From the NCBI GenBank assembly GCA_031282285.1, contig JAITEA010000044.1, positions 1 to 9,954 of the forward strand: a stretch of 9,954 nucleotides of DNA. Direction: 5' to 3'. Shown here piece after piece: positions 1-7,716 of the stretch. The position numbers and the translations under genes are program-made. Position 1 is the stretch's first letter, and every line of letters starts with the position of its first letter. This DNA comes from Helicobacteraceae bacterium (GTDB lineage Bacteria > Campylobacterota > Campylobacteria > Campylobacterales > SZUA-545). The notes beneath the pieces were generated by a model. It was not told the origin of the DNA, searched no databases, and saw only the letters and a program-made list of their open reading frames with translations.

Positions 1-53
1 AAGCGGCGCGTTTTAGCGGCGGCTTGATACTATTTTACGACTAAAACCCCCGC

Positions 54-58
54 AAAGG
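54..58 (+). promoter_or_regulatory. Ribosome binding site of the small ORF at 65
   Basis: AAAGG lies six bases before the ATG at 65. It is the only strong Shine-Dalgarno match between the window edge and pheA, and it may drive entry into pheA through the ATGA overlap at 217-220. Confidence 0.4.
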
Positions 59-64
59 CGTTTG

Positions 65-220
65 ATGGATTATCGTTTCAACTCGCGCCGCCGCGCCGCC
101 GATCGCGGGGTTTGCAAACGCGAACCTAGCGCCAAACCAAATCCAAGCGCGTATACGCAGCCCCGCGACGCCTTAAGCGCGGGAAGCGCGAGCAAAAAGC
201 CGCCGAAAGCGCCGCGATGA
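65..220 (+). CDS. Candidate small basic protein (51 aa) overlapping pheA start
   Basis: I do not recognise this protein and it may not be real. An ATG at 65 is preceded by AAAGG at 54-58 with a six-base spacer, a good Shine-Dalgarno match. The frame runs 51 codons to a TGA at 218-220 that overlaps the pheA ATG as ATGA. The product would be strongly basic, with about 13 Arg/Lys against 4 acidic residues, including RRR at residues 8-10 and a Lys/Pro-rich tail. There is no signal peptide or membrane segment. The best argument for translation is that pheA has no convincing ribosome binding site of its own, while this frame has one and ends exactly where pheA begins, the layout of translational coupling. 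It is not a phenylalanine attenuator leader, since it has only one Phe codon. It could be a chance frame in GC-rich leader sequence. Confidence 0.4.
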   Translation: MDYRFNSRRRAADRGVCKREPSAKPNPSAYTQPRDALSAGSASKKPPKAPR

Positions 221-1266
221 GCCTAACCGAAATCCGCGTGAAAATCGACGCGATCGACGACAAACTTGTCGCGCTACTGGAAGAGCGTATGGGTTTTGTC
301 AAAAAAATCGGCGATATCAAAAAGCGCGGCGGCGCGACTATCTACCGTCCGGCGCGGGAAAAAGAGATTATTTCGAGGCTGAGCAAACACAAGGGATTGC
401 TGAGCAAAAGCGCGATCGAGGCGATCTTTTTGGAGATTTTCGCCGCCTCGAGGATAATGGAGCGATCCGAGCGCATAGCGTTTCTGGGTCCGATTGGCAG
501 CTTCACGCATCAGGCGGCGGAGAGCCGATTTGGGGCAAACGGCGACTATCTTTGCATGCAGTCGATCGGCGCGGTGTTCAAAGCGGTGGAGTCGGGCGGC
601 GCAAAATACGGCGTGGTTCCGATCTACAACAACACAAGCGGGCTGATTGGCGACACGCTGGAGCGGCTTGAAAGCGGCAACTTGTTGATCGTGGGCGATC
701 TGGAGATGAGGATCAGCCACTGCTTCGCCTCGCGCTCCGAAAATCTTGCCGCGATCAAGAAAATCTACTCCAAAGACGCGGCGTTTGGGCAGTGCGAGGC
801 GTTTATCGCCGGACACGATCTCGGTTCGCTAGAGCGCGTGCCGGTAGAAAGCACGGCAAAGGCGGCGAAACTAGCCTCCGAAGACGAAACGGCGGCGGCG
901 ATCTGCTCGCATATCGCGGCGAAACTACACGATCTGCCGATTATGTTTGACAATATTCAAGATTCAAACGAAAACGCGACGCGCTTCGCCATTTTGAGCG
1001 ATTTCGTCAATCCCTCCGGCGGCGGCGATATCACGACTATCATCGCGCAAACGCCAAATAAAGCCGGAGAGTTATTTGCTCTGCTCAAAGAGTTCAACGA
1101 CGCGAAGATCAATCTATCGCAGATCGAATCGCTTCCGTCAAAAGGCGACAAACATAACTCGCGGTTTTTTATCGACTTCGAGGGGCATAGAGACGATCCG
1201 CTAGTCGCCGCAACGCTCGCTAAGATCAAAAAATACAAGTGGCTTGGCAGCTACGCAAGGGGCTAA
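217..1266 (+). CDS. pheA: Bifunctional chorismate mutase / prephenate dehydratase
   Basis: This cytoplasmic enzyme converts chorismate to prephenate and then to phenylpyruvate, the committed route to phenylalanine. Residues 1-85 are an AroQ-type chorismate mutase: R7, R24, K35, R47 and E48 match the E. coli catalytic set R11, R28, K39, R51 and E52 with a constant offset of four. Residues about 86-265 are the prephenate dehydratase domain, opening with IAFLGPIGSF and carrying the catalytic TRF motif at 255-257. Residues about 272-340 are an ACT domain. The length of 349 is normal for the fused P-protein. The start is the first possible one: no ATG, GTG or TTG occurs in frame after the stop at 127, and R7 is needed for catalysis. 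No good ribosome binding site precedes it, so coupling to the ORF at 65-220 is likely. The two ACT motifs that sense phenylalanine are altered: GEL at 284-286 in place of the usual GAL, and ESLP at 304-307 in place of ESRP. Confidence 0.96.
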   Translation: MSLTEIRVKIDAIDDKLVALLEERMGFVKKIGDIKKRGGATIYRPAREKEIISRLSKHKGLLSKSAIEAIFLEIFAASRIMERSERIAFLGPIGSFTHQAAESRFGANGDYLCMQSIGAVFKAVESGGAKYGVVPIYNNTSGLIGDTLERLESGNLLIVGDLEMRISHCFASRSENLAAIKKIYSKDAAFGQCEAFIAGHDLGSLERVPVESTAKAAKLASEDETAAAICSHIAAKLHDLPIMFDNIQDSNENATRFAILSDFVNPSGGGDITTIIAQTPNKAGELFALLKEFNDAKINLSQIESLPSKGDKHNSRFFIDFEGHRDDPLVAATLAKIKKYKWLGSYARG

Positions 1267-1269
1267 AAA

Positions 1270-2364
1270 ATGCAGTTTAGGGAGGAGTTGGAGAAGATCA
1301 GAACCTACGAGGCGGGCAAGCCTATCGAGTTGATCGCGCGCGAGTTTGGCGTGGCGGATAACGAGATCGTAAAACTTGCCAGCAACGAAAACCCATTCGG
1401 TACCAGCCCGAAGGTCAAAGCCAAGATCGCCGAGCTGATCGGCAAAATGCACCGCTATCCCGACGACAGCTATTTCGCGCTCAAAACGGCGCTCGCCGCG
1501 AAATACGGCGTTGAAAACGGCAATATTATCATCGGCGGCGGCAGCGATCAGATATTTGAGTTTATAACCCACGCGCTACTAGAGCGCGGCGATATCGTTT
1601 TGCAAAACAAGATCAGCTTCGCGATGTACGCGATCTACGCCGCGCAGGTCGGCGCTCAAACGATTAGAACCGATACAAACCGCCACGATCTAAACGCCTT
1701 TGAAAAACTGCTGATCGAAAATCCGAAACTGATTTATATCTGCTCGCCCAGCAACCCTTACGGCGACGCGCTGGACAAAGAGGATATTTTCACATTTCTG
1801 CAAAAGGTAAGCGATCAGACGCTGGTCGTTATCGACGCGGCGTATATGGAGTACGCGGCGTTTAAGGACAAACGAAAGCTGATCGAGCCAAAAGAGCTAA
1901 CCGATCGCTTTCCAAACGCGATCTACGCCGGCACCTTCTCCAAAGCCTACGGGCTTGGCGGTATGCGGGTTGGCTACGCGATCGCGCAAAAGGGTATTAT
2001 CGAGGCGCTGCATAAGATTCGCGCTCCGTTTAATATCACGACGCTTTCGCTCGCCGCGGCGATCGAGGCGCTAAACGATCAGGCGTTTGTGGCAAAAAGC
2101 GCGGAGCATAACTTCAAAGAGATGGCGCGCTACGAAGCGTTTGCGGGCGAGTTTGGTTTAACCTACGAACCAAGTTACGCCAATTTTATCGCGCTACTTT
2201 TCTCCAAAGACAGAAGCGCGAGCGCGGCGGCAAACGCGCTGCTCAAACGCGGTATGATCGTCCGCGATCTGGCGAGCTACGATCTTAACGCCATTCGCGT
2301 TACGATCGGCTTGGAGAGCGAAAACGATCGCTTTTTCGAGCTTTTTAGAGAGCTGTGGAGGTAA
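1270..2364 (+). CDS. hisC: Histidinol-phosphate / aromatic aminotransferase
   Basis: This is a fold-type I PLP aminotransferase of the HisC family. HisC converts imidazole-acetol phosphate to histidinol phosphate in histidine synthesis, and family members often also transaminate phenylpyruvate. Its position three bases after pheA suggests it may make phenylalanine too, which is inference. Visible motifs are SNENPFG at 38-44, N162 in SPSNPYG, D189 and Y192 in the IDAAYMEY segment, the Schiff-base lysine K225 in TFSKAYGLGG, R233 for the cofactor phosphate, and R343 in IRVTIG for the substrate carboxylate. At 364 residues the length is ordinary. AAGGGG at 1257-1262, inside the end of pheA, lies seven bases before the ATG. 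No other his gene is in the window. Confidence 0.94.
   Translation: MQFREELEKIRTYEAGKPIELIAREFGVADNEIVKLASNENPFGTSPKVKAKIAELIGKMHRYPDDSYFALKTALAAKYGVENGNIIIGGGSDQIFEFITHALLERGDIVLQNKISFAMYAIYAAQVGAQTIRTDTNRHDLNAFEKLLIENPKLIYICSPSNPYGDALDKEDIFTFLQKVSDQTLVVIDAAYMEYAAFKDKRKLIEPKELTDRFPNAIYAGTFSKAYGLGGMRVGYAIAQKGIIEALHKIRAPFNITTLSLAAAIEALNDQAFVAKSAEHNFKEMARYEAFAGEFGLTYEPSYANFIALLFSKDRSASAAANALLKRGMIVRDLASYDLNAIRVTIGLESENDRFFELFRELWR
2357..2362 (+). promoter_or_regulatory. Ribosome binding site that fixes the fliF TTG start
   Basis: GGAGGT overlaps the last codons and stop of hisC and lies five bases before TTG at 2368. It is one of the strongest Shine-Dalgarno matches in the window and compensates for the weaker start codon. 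Confidence 0.75.
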
Positions 2365-2367
2365 CGA

Positions 2368-4059
2368 TTGGATATTAAAGCCCTCGTCCAGCAATTAAGC
2401 GCGCTGACCAAGCGGTTTAATACAAAGCAAAAGGCGGCGCTGTTAGCCGCGCTGATCGGCGTGGTGGGGCTGATCGCGTTTCTGATCGTTTTCGCCAGCC
2501 CGCGAAGCTACGACGACGGCTACCGCGCGCTCTTTCGCGATCTTAGCGCCAAAGACGCGGGGGTGATCGTCCAGCAATTGGAGACGCAGGGCGTTAAGTT
2601 CAAGATTCCCGAAGAGGGCGTGATCGCCGTTCCCAAAGAGCAGGTCAATCGTATCCGCCTAAATCTCGCATCGCAGGGATTGCCGCGTAACGGTCGCCCG
2701 GGTTTCGAGCTGTTCAACGAGCAGGATTTCGGCGCGACGGATTTTGATCAAAAAGTTAAGCTGCTACGCGCCTTGGAAGGCGAGCTGAGCGCCACGATCG
2801 AGAGCTTGGATAGCGTCCGAAGCGCGAAGGCGCATATCGCTATGCCCAAAGAGAGCATCTACAGCGACAAAGAGGCGCCGCCGACGGCGAGCGTCGTCGT
2901 GGCGACGCGCGACGGTATGCAGATGAGCCGCCAGCAGATTCTGGGCGTGAAATACCTCGTCGCCTCCGCCGTGCCGAAACTGACGACGGAGAATGTGCGG
3001 ATCATCAGCGAGGAGGGCGTGCCGCTTGGCGAGGAGGACGCGCTGACGACGGCGGGCGAGCTTGCCAGATCGCAGTTAAGGTTCAAGCGCGATTACGAGC
3101 AGGTTTACGAGAACAAGATCGTCCAGATGCTGGGGCAGTTTCTCGGCGGGAGCGAAAAGGCGGTCGCGCGCGTAACGATCGATTTTAACTTCTCGCAGCG
3201 AAACTCGACGCAGGTCGCTTATGATCCAAGCAGCGTGCCGCGCTCCGAGCAGAGTATGGAGTACAAGCGCGAGGGAAGCCGCCCGCGCGAGATCGGCGGC
3301 GTGCCGGGCGCGGTGAGCAATATCGGTCCCGTTCAGGGGCTCGAGGACGACCGCCTGCGCGAAAAAGAGCAAAGAAGCGAGAACACGATCAATTACGAAA
3401 TCTCCTCGATCACCAGCGAGATCAAGGGCGAGTTTGCCACGATCAACCGCATCACGGCGGCGGTGGCGGTGGACGGGCGCTACCGCGCTCCAAGAGGCGA
3501 CGCGGCGGCAAACGGCGAACCGGAATATCAGCCGCTCAGCGCTTCGGAGATGACGGCGATTGAAAATCTGGTCAAACAGGCGATCGGCTTTAACGCCGAT
3601 CGCAAAGACGAGATCACGGTGAGCAACTTCGAGTTCCGAGCGGGCGTTACCCCGACGGAAGAGCGACCGCTTGCTTGGCTGGAGCGGTATTTCGGTCCGT
3701 TCTATCCAGCGCTTAAATATCTGTTTGCCGCGATCGTGTTGTTTATTTTCTACGCGAAGGTGATCAAGCCCTTTATCGACAAGATGATGGAGATTCCCGT
3801 AACCGAAGAGGACGAACAGCCAAAGCCGATCGAGTTCGAGGACGAGGAAGAAGAGGAGGACAGCGATCGGGTAAACGAGCTGAAAAAGCGCGTCGAGCAG
3901 CAGCTTGGTCTTGGCAGCGCGGCGGACGAGGAGAAGCTAAAATACGACGTATTATTAGAGCGCCTCAGAGAGGCGTGCGACGAGAAGCCCAAAGAGATTG
4001 CTCAGTTGGTAGATAGCCTGTTGCACGACGAGATCGTAAAATCGAGCGCGAGGGCGTAA
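2368..4059 (+). CDS. fliF: Flagellar MS-ring protein FliF (TTG start)
   Basis: FliF oligomerises in the inner membrane into the MS ring, the base on which the flagellar rod, export gate and switch complex assemble. The 563 residues match the family. A first membrane helix covers about 23-43, followed by the periplasmic ring-building modules, and a second helix covers about 447-467. The cytoplasmic tail carries a very acidic stretch around 480-500 (a run of Glu and Asp) and ends in the amphipathic helices (about 530-560) that bind FliG, whose gene follows directly. The start is TTG at 2368, chosen because GGAGGT at 2357-2362 sits five bases before it and no in-frame ATG precedes the first membrane helix. 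The hisC stop is only three bases upstream, so no separate flagellar promoter is apparent and expression is probably tied to pheA-hisC. Confidence 0.96.
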   Translation: MDIKALVQQLSALTKRFNTKQKAALLAALIGVVGLIAFLIVFASPRSYDDGYRALFRDLSAKDAGVIVQQLETQGVKFKIPEEGVIAVPKEQVNRIRLNLASQGLPRNGRPGFELFNEQDFGATDFDQKVKLLRALEGELSATIESLDSVRSAKAHIAMPKESIYSDKEAPPTASVVVATRDGMQMSRQQILGVKYLVASAVPKLTTENVRIISEEGVPLGEEDALTTAGELARSQLRFKRDYEQVYENKIVQMLGQFLGGSEKAVARVTIDFNFSQRNSTQVAYDPSSVPRSEQSMEYKREGSRPREIGGVPGAVSNIGPVQGLEDDRLREKEQRSENTINYEISSITSEIKGEFATINRITAAVAVDGRYRAPRGDAAANGEPEYQPLSASEMTAIENLVKQAIGFNADRKDEITVSNFEFRAGVTPTEERPLAWLERYFGPFYPALKYLFAAIVLFIFYAKVIKPFIDKMMEIPVTEEDEQPKPIEFEDEEEEEDSDRVNELKKRVEQQLGLGSAADEEKLKYDVLLERLREACDEKPKEIAQLVDSLLHDEIVKSSARA

Positions 4060-4068
4060 GGAGAGATT

Positions 4069-5094
4069 ATGACATTGGCGCCGCATTTGCAGTCGCAGTT
4101 TGAGGAGATGTCGATGGCGGAGAAAACCGCCGTATTCCTTATGCAGATGGGCGAAGAGATCAGCGCGCAGAGTTTCACGCATCTAGATGTGGATACCATC
4201 ACCGAAATATCCAAACATATCGCGCTGAGCAAAAATATAGACAAACAGCTTGGTATGGCGGTGCTGGAGGAGTTTTACGCGATCTTCCAGTCCAACCAGT
4301 ATATCAGCAGCGGCGGTATGGAGTACGCCAAAGAGATTTTGTACAAGGCTTTGGGACCCGACGAGGCGCGCAAGGTGCTGGAAAAGCTCGCCAAATCGAT
4401 GCAGTCGGGGCAGAACTTCGGCTATCTGGGCAAGATCAAACCGCAGCAGCTTTCGGACTTTATCCTCAACGAACACCCGCAGACAATCGCGCTGATCTTG
4501 GCGCATATGGATCCAAGCTCGGCGGCTGAAACGCTGAGCCTCTTTCCCGACGATCTGCGCGGCGAGGTGGCGATGCGTATGGCAAATCTGGGCGATATTT
4601 CGCCCACGATCATCAAGCGGGTATCGACCGTGCTGGAAAGCAAACTGGAGGCGCTCACGAGTTACAAGGTAGAGGTCGGCGGACCGCGCGCGGTGGCGGA
4701 TATATTCAACCGCTTGGGCGCCAAGGCGAGCAAATCGACGCTGGCGTATATCGAGCAGATCGACGAGTCGCTGGCAAGCTCGATCAAGGAGATGATGTTC
4801 ACCTTCGAGGATATTATCAAGCTGGACAATCAAGCCGTCCGCGAGATATTGCGATCGGTGGATAAGAAAGAGCTTACGCTGGCGCTGAAAACCGCCTCCG
4901 ATCCGCTTAAAGACAAGTTTTTCTCCAATATGTCGCAGCGGGCGGCGGACACGATGCGCGAGGAGCTTCAGTATCTTGGCGCGGTCAAGGTGCGCGAGGT
5001 GGAGGCGGCGCAGCGCAAGATTGTCGACGGCGTTCAGCAACTTGCCGAACAGGGCGCGATAGAGATGGGCGGCGAGGAAGAGGTGGTCGAATAA
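4069..5094 (+). CDS. fliG: Flagellar motor switch protein FliG
   Basis: FliG forms the upper part of the C ring, binds the FliF tail through its N-terminal domain and meets the stator through its C-terminal domain, producing torque and switching. The 341-residue length is typical. The N-terminal FliF-binding domain spans about 1-100. The middle domain contains the hallmark EHPQ at 135-138. The C-terminal domain begins near the conserved MFTFEDI around 243-249 and contains the charged torque-helix region around 285-300 (SQRAADTMREEL), with alternating Arg, Asp and Glu. TAAGGAGA at 4057-4064, made from the fliF stop, gives an excellent ribosome binding site four bases before the ATG. The gap after fliF is nine bases. 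The frame has its own long antisense shadow ORF, which I reject. Confidence 0.97.
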   Translation: MTLAPHLQSQFEEMSMAEKTAVFLMQMGEEISAQSFTHLDVDTITEISKHIALSKNIDKQLGMAVLEEFYAIFQSNQYISSGGMEYAKEILYKALGPDEARKVLEKLAKSMQSGQNFGYLGKIKPQQLSDFILNEHPQTIALILAHMDPSSAAETLSLFPDDLRGEVAMRMANLGDISPTIIKRVSTVLESKLEALTSYKVEVGGPRAVADIFNRLGAKASKSTLAYIEQIDESLASSIKEMMFTFEDIIKLDNQAVREILRSVDKKELTLALKTASDPLKDKFFSNMSQRAADTMREELQYLGAVKVREVEAAQRKIVDGVQQLAEQGAIEMGGEEEVVE

Positions 5095-5095
5095 T

Positions 5096-5905
5096 ATGGA
5101 GATCATCATCACGCCCGATCGTCTCGACGCGCACAAGATCGTCAGGTACGAGTTTAAAAACTTTGACGGTTCCGCGCAACCTGAAAAGAAAAGCGCCGCA
5201 TCTCCAAAAGGCGCGCTTTTGCAGGCGGCTTTTGCAAGCGCGCTCAGCGGCGAGGAGAAACAGACGCTCGAGGATATCCGCGCCAAACAGCTTGCCGAAA
5301 ACGATCTGGTCGTAAATCTCGTAAAAAAGGTGGAAACCTTCGCCGACAGCGTGGCGAAACTTCAGATCAGGCTCGAAAAGCAGGAGGAGGAGTTCGCCGC
5401 GAGGCTTGAGAGCGAGAAAAACCGCGCTTACGAGGACGGCAAAAGAGCGGGCGAGCTTGAGGCGACAAACAGGCTTACGGGCGAGATCGAGACGAAAAAG
5501 GCGCAGTTTGCCGAGTCGATCGCGAAACTTGACGCGGCGCTAAAAGAGTTTGGCGATCACGCCGTCTCCATCGAAAAGGAGCTAACGAGCGTAGCCGTCG
5601 AGATAGCAAGCGAGGTATTGACGATCGAGGCGAGCGAAAACAGCGCGAAGATCGCCGCCTCGCTCGCCGCCTCGCTGCTAAACAACATCAAAGAGGCGCT
5701 CAAAATCTCCGTCAAGGTCAATCCGTCGGATTTGGCGGCGGTTAGCGATGCGCTCAAAGCCGACGCCAGAGTCGAGGTCGCGCCCGATCGCGCTATCGCG
5801 GCGGGCGGCGTGGTGATCCAAAGCGACGCGGGCAATTTCAACGCGGAGCTATCCCATCGATTTGCCGCTATCAAAAAGAGCGTGCTGGAAGGCGGCGGCG
5901 AATGA
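5096..5905 (+). CDS. fliH: Flagellar assembly protein FliH
   Basis: FliH binds and regulates the flagellar export ATPase FliI and links it to the C ring through FliN. Residues 1-50 are variable. Residues about 65-165 are a long charged helix, predicted coiled coil, with a G115-xxx-G119 pair of the kind that marks FliH helix packing. Residues about 165-265 form the C-terminal FliI-binding domain, with the family pattern VKVNPSDLAAV near 207-217 and the GGVVIQSDAGNFNAEL stretch at 237-252. The length of 269 suits the family. The ATG lies one base beyond the fliG stop (TAATATG). The nearest Shine-Dalgarno-like element, AGAGG at 5079-5083, is a distant 12 bases away, so translation probably relies on ribosomes ending fliG. 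The fliI gene is not nearby, as in other Campylobacterota, where the export genes are scattered. Confidence 0.93.
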   Translation: MEIIITPDRLDAHKIVRYEFKNFDGSAQPEKKSAASPKGALLQAAFASALSGEEKQTLEDIRAKQLAENDLVVNLVKKVETFADSVAKLQIRLEKQEEEFAARLESEKNRAYEDGKRAGELEATNRLTGEIETKKAQFAESIAKLDAALKEFGDHAVSIEKELTSVAVEIASEVLTIEASENSAKIAASLAASLLNNIKEALKISVKVNPSDLAAVSDALKADARVEVAPDRAIAAGGVVIQSDAGNFNAELSHRFAAIKKSVLEGGGE

Positions 5906-7716
5906 AACCGATCAAAGAGCAGAGCCTAGCCGAACTGAACGAAACCTGTAGCGCCGTCCGCGCGAAAATTATCGACGCGGTAAGCCATAACGGAGGTCAC
6001 CTGACAAGCTCGCTCGGCGCGGTGGAGCTGATAACGGCGATGCACTATGTGTTCGATCCCCAAAGCGATCCCTTTATCTTTGATGTGTCGCATCAGGCGT
6101 ACGCGCACAAACTGCTGACCGATCGCTGGGATCGGTTTGAAACGCTGCGATCCTTTGGCGGGATCAGCGGCTTTACCAAGCCGAAGGAAAGCCCGTTCGA
6201 TTATTTCGTCGCGGGGCATAGCTCCACCAGTATCAGCGTCGCCGTCGGCGCGGCAAAGGCGATCGCGCTCAAAGGCGAAACGCGGGCGCCCGTAGCGCTG
6301 ATCGGCGACGGCGCGTTAAGCGCGGGTATGGTGTACGAGGCGCTAAACGAGCTTGGCGATCGCAAATATCCGATGGTGATTATTATCAACGATAACGAGA
6401 TGAGCATAGCCCGCCCAATCGGCGCGATCAGCCTTTCGCTTTCAAACGCGATCGCCGCGCCGTGGTTTCAGAAGATCAAATCGATGATCGACGGCGCGAT
6501 CAGCGGCAACGAAACCTTTCAATATCTGGCAAAGCGTTTCGAGGAGTCTTTGCGGCTGATCACCCCGGGCATCCTGTTCGAGGAGCTTGGACTGGATTAT
6601 ATCGGTCCGGTAAACGGGCACGATCTAAGCTCGCTGATCCCCGTTTTGACCCGCGCCAGAGCGATGAAAAAGCCGGTCGTCGTTCACGCGCGCACGATCA
6701 AGGGCAAGGGCTACGATATAGCGCAGGGCAAGCAGGAGCATTGGCACGGCGTGGGACCTTTTGACAAGGAAAGCGGCAGGGCGCTTAAAAGCGGCGGCGA
6801 AAAATCCGCCACCGCGATCTATTCGGAGGCGCTGTTGAACCTCGCCCGCGAAAACGACAAGATCGTGGGCGTTACCGCCGCGATGCCAAGCGGGACGGGG
6901 CTAGATAAATTGATCGAGGAGTTTCCCAACCGTTTCTGGGATGTGGCGATCGCCGAACAGCACGCCGTAACCAGTTGCGCCGCGCTCGCCAAGGAGGGGT
7001 TCAAGCCGTTTTGCACGATCTACTCCACCTTTTTGCAGCGCGGTTACGATCAGATTATCCACGACTGCGCGATCGGCGCTCTGCCCGTCGTATTCGCCGT
7101 CGATCGCGCCGGCATCGTGGGCGAGGACGGCGAGACGCATCAGGGCGCGTTTGATGTAGGCTTTCTGCGCTTGATCCCAAATATGGTCGTGTTCGCCCCG
7201 CGCGACGAAGCGAGTTTGATCGACGCGGTACGCTTCGCCGCCGCCTTAGACAAGCCGTGTTCGTTCAGGTATCCGCGAGGATCGTTTGGCGCTCAAGAGG
7301 CGCCCTTCGAGCCGTTCGAGCTTGGCAAGGCGCAGTGGCTCAGACGCGGCGAAAAACTGCTGCTCATCGGCTACGGCTCCGGCGCGGCAAAAGCGCTGAA
7401 GGTTCATAACATACTCGCTCAAAACGGCGTAAACGCGGGCGTATTAGACCTTCGATTCGTTAAGCCCATCGACAAAACGGCGCTTGCCGCCGCCGCCGAA
7501 AACTACGAGCGCTTCGCCGTAATCAGCGACTCGTCCGTAACGGGCGGCGTTAGCGGCGCGATTATGGAGGCGCTGGTTGAACTTGATCGATTATCGGTTA
7601 AAATAGAGCGTTTTGAGTTGCCCGACGAGTTTTTGCGGCACGGGGCGACGCGGCAGGTCGAGGAGAGTTTGGGTTTGAGCGCGGAACAGATTGCCAAAAG
7701 GCTGTTAAATGGCTGA
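5902..7716 (+). CDS. dxs: 1-deoxy-D-xylulose-5-phosphate synthase
   Basis: This TPP-dependent cytoplasmic enzyme condenses pyruvate with glyceraldehyde 3-phosphate to make DXP, the first step of the MEP isoprenoid pathway and a precursor for thiamine and pyridoxal. The 604 residues contain the N-terminal DVSHQAY at 61-67 with the cofactor-site histidine, AGHSSTSISVAVGAA, the TPP/metal motif from GDG at 135-137 to NDN at 163-165, the catalytic glutamate E352 in DVAIAEQHAVT, DRAGIVGEDGETHQG at 401-415, and substrate-phosphate arginines around 456-459 in FRYPRG. The sequence around these motifs is strongly Campylobacter/Helicobacter-like. The start overlaps the fliH stop as ATGA, with GGAAGG at 5887-5892 nine bases upstream. 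Linkage to fliFGH is conserved in Campylobacterota but has no known mechanistic reason. Confidence 0.97.
   Translation: MKPIKEQSLAELNETCSAVRAKIIDAVSHNGGHLTSSLGAVELITAMHYVFDPQSDPFIFDVSHQAYAHKLLTDRWDRFETLRSFGGISGFTKPKESPFDYFVAGHSSTSISVAVGAAKAIALKGETRAPVALIGDGALSAGMVYEALNELGDRKYPMVIIINDNEMSIARPIGAISLSLSNAIAAPWFQKIKSMIDGAISGNETFQYLAKRFEESLRLITPGILFEELGLDYIGPVNGHDLSSLIPVLTRARAMKKPVVVHARTIKGKGYDIAQGKQEHWHGVGPFDKESGRALKSGGEKSATAIYSEALLNLARENDKIVGVTAAMPSGTGLDKLIEEFPNRFWDVAIAEQHAVTSCAALAKEGFKPFCTIYSTFLQRGYDQIIHDCAIGALPVVFAVDRAGIVGEDGETHQGAFDVGFLRLIPNMVVFAPRDEASLIDAVRFAAALDKPCSFRYPRGSFGAQEAPFEPFELGKAQWLRRGEKLLLIGYGSGAAKALKVHNILAQNGVNAGVLDLRFVKPIDKTALAAAAENYERFAVISDSSVTGGVSGAIMEALVELDRLSVKIERFELPDEFLRHGATRQVEESLGLSAEQIAKRLLNG

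Noticed and set aside
28..33. TACTAT as a -10 promoter box before the small ORF
   Set aside because: No -35 element at proper spacing is visible, and the stretch may be the coding end of an upstream gene (stops at 25-27 and 42-44 in two frames). It cannot be decided from 60 bases.
110..119. Perfect 10-base palindrome GTTTGCAAAC as an operator
   Set aside because: It is short, lies within the candidate small ORF, has no extended symmetry, and no second copy was noticed nearby.
65..220. Phenylalanine attenuation leader before pheA
   Set aside because: The small ORF has a single Phe codon, no Phe run, and no terminator hairpin with a T-run between it and pheA.
274..816. 180-codon minus-strand frame opposite pheA
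   Set aside because: It is antisense to the chorismate mutase and dehydratase domains with intact catalytic residues. Its product is Arg/Ala/His-rich without family motifs.
4183..5286. 367-codon minus-strand open frame opposite fliG
   Set aside because: It covers fliG, which has unmistakable family motifs and a strong ribosome site. The antisense frame is an artefact of GC-rich codon use and yields no recognisable protein.
5880..5905. TPP riboswitch or promoter in front of dxs
   Set aside because: The dxs start overlaps the fliH stop, so there is no untranslated leader to hold one.
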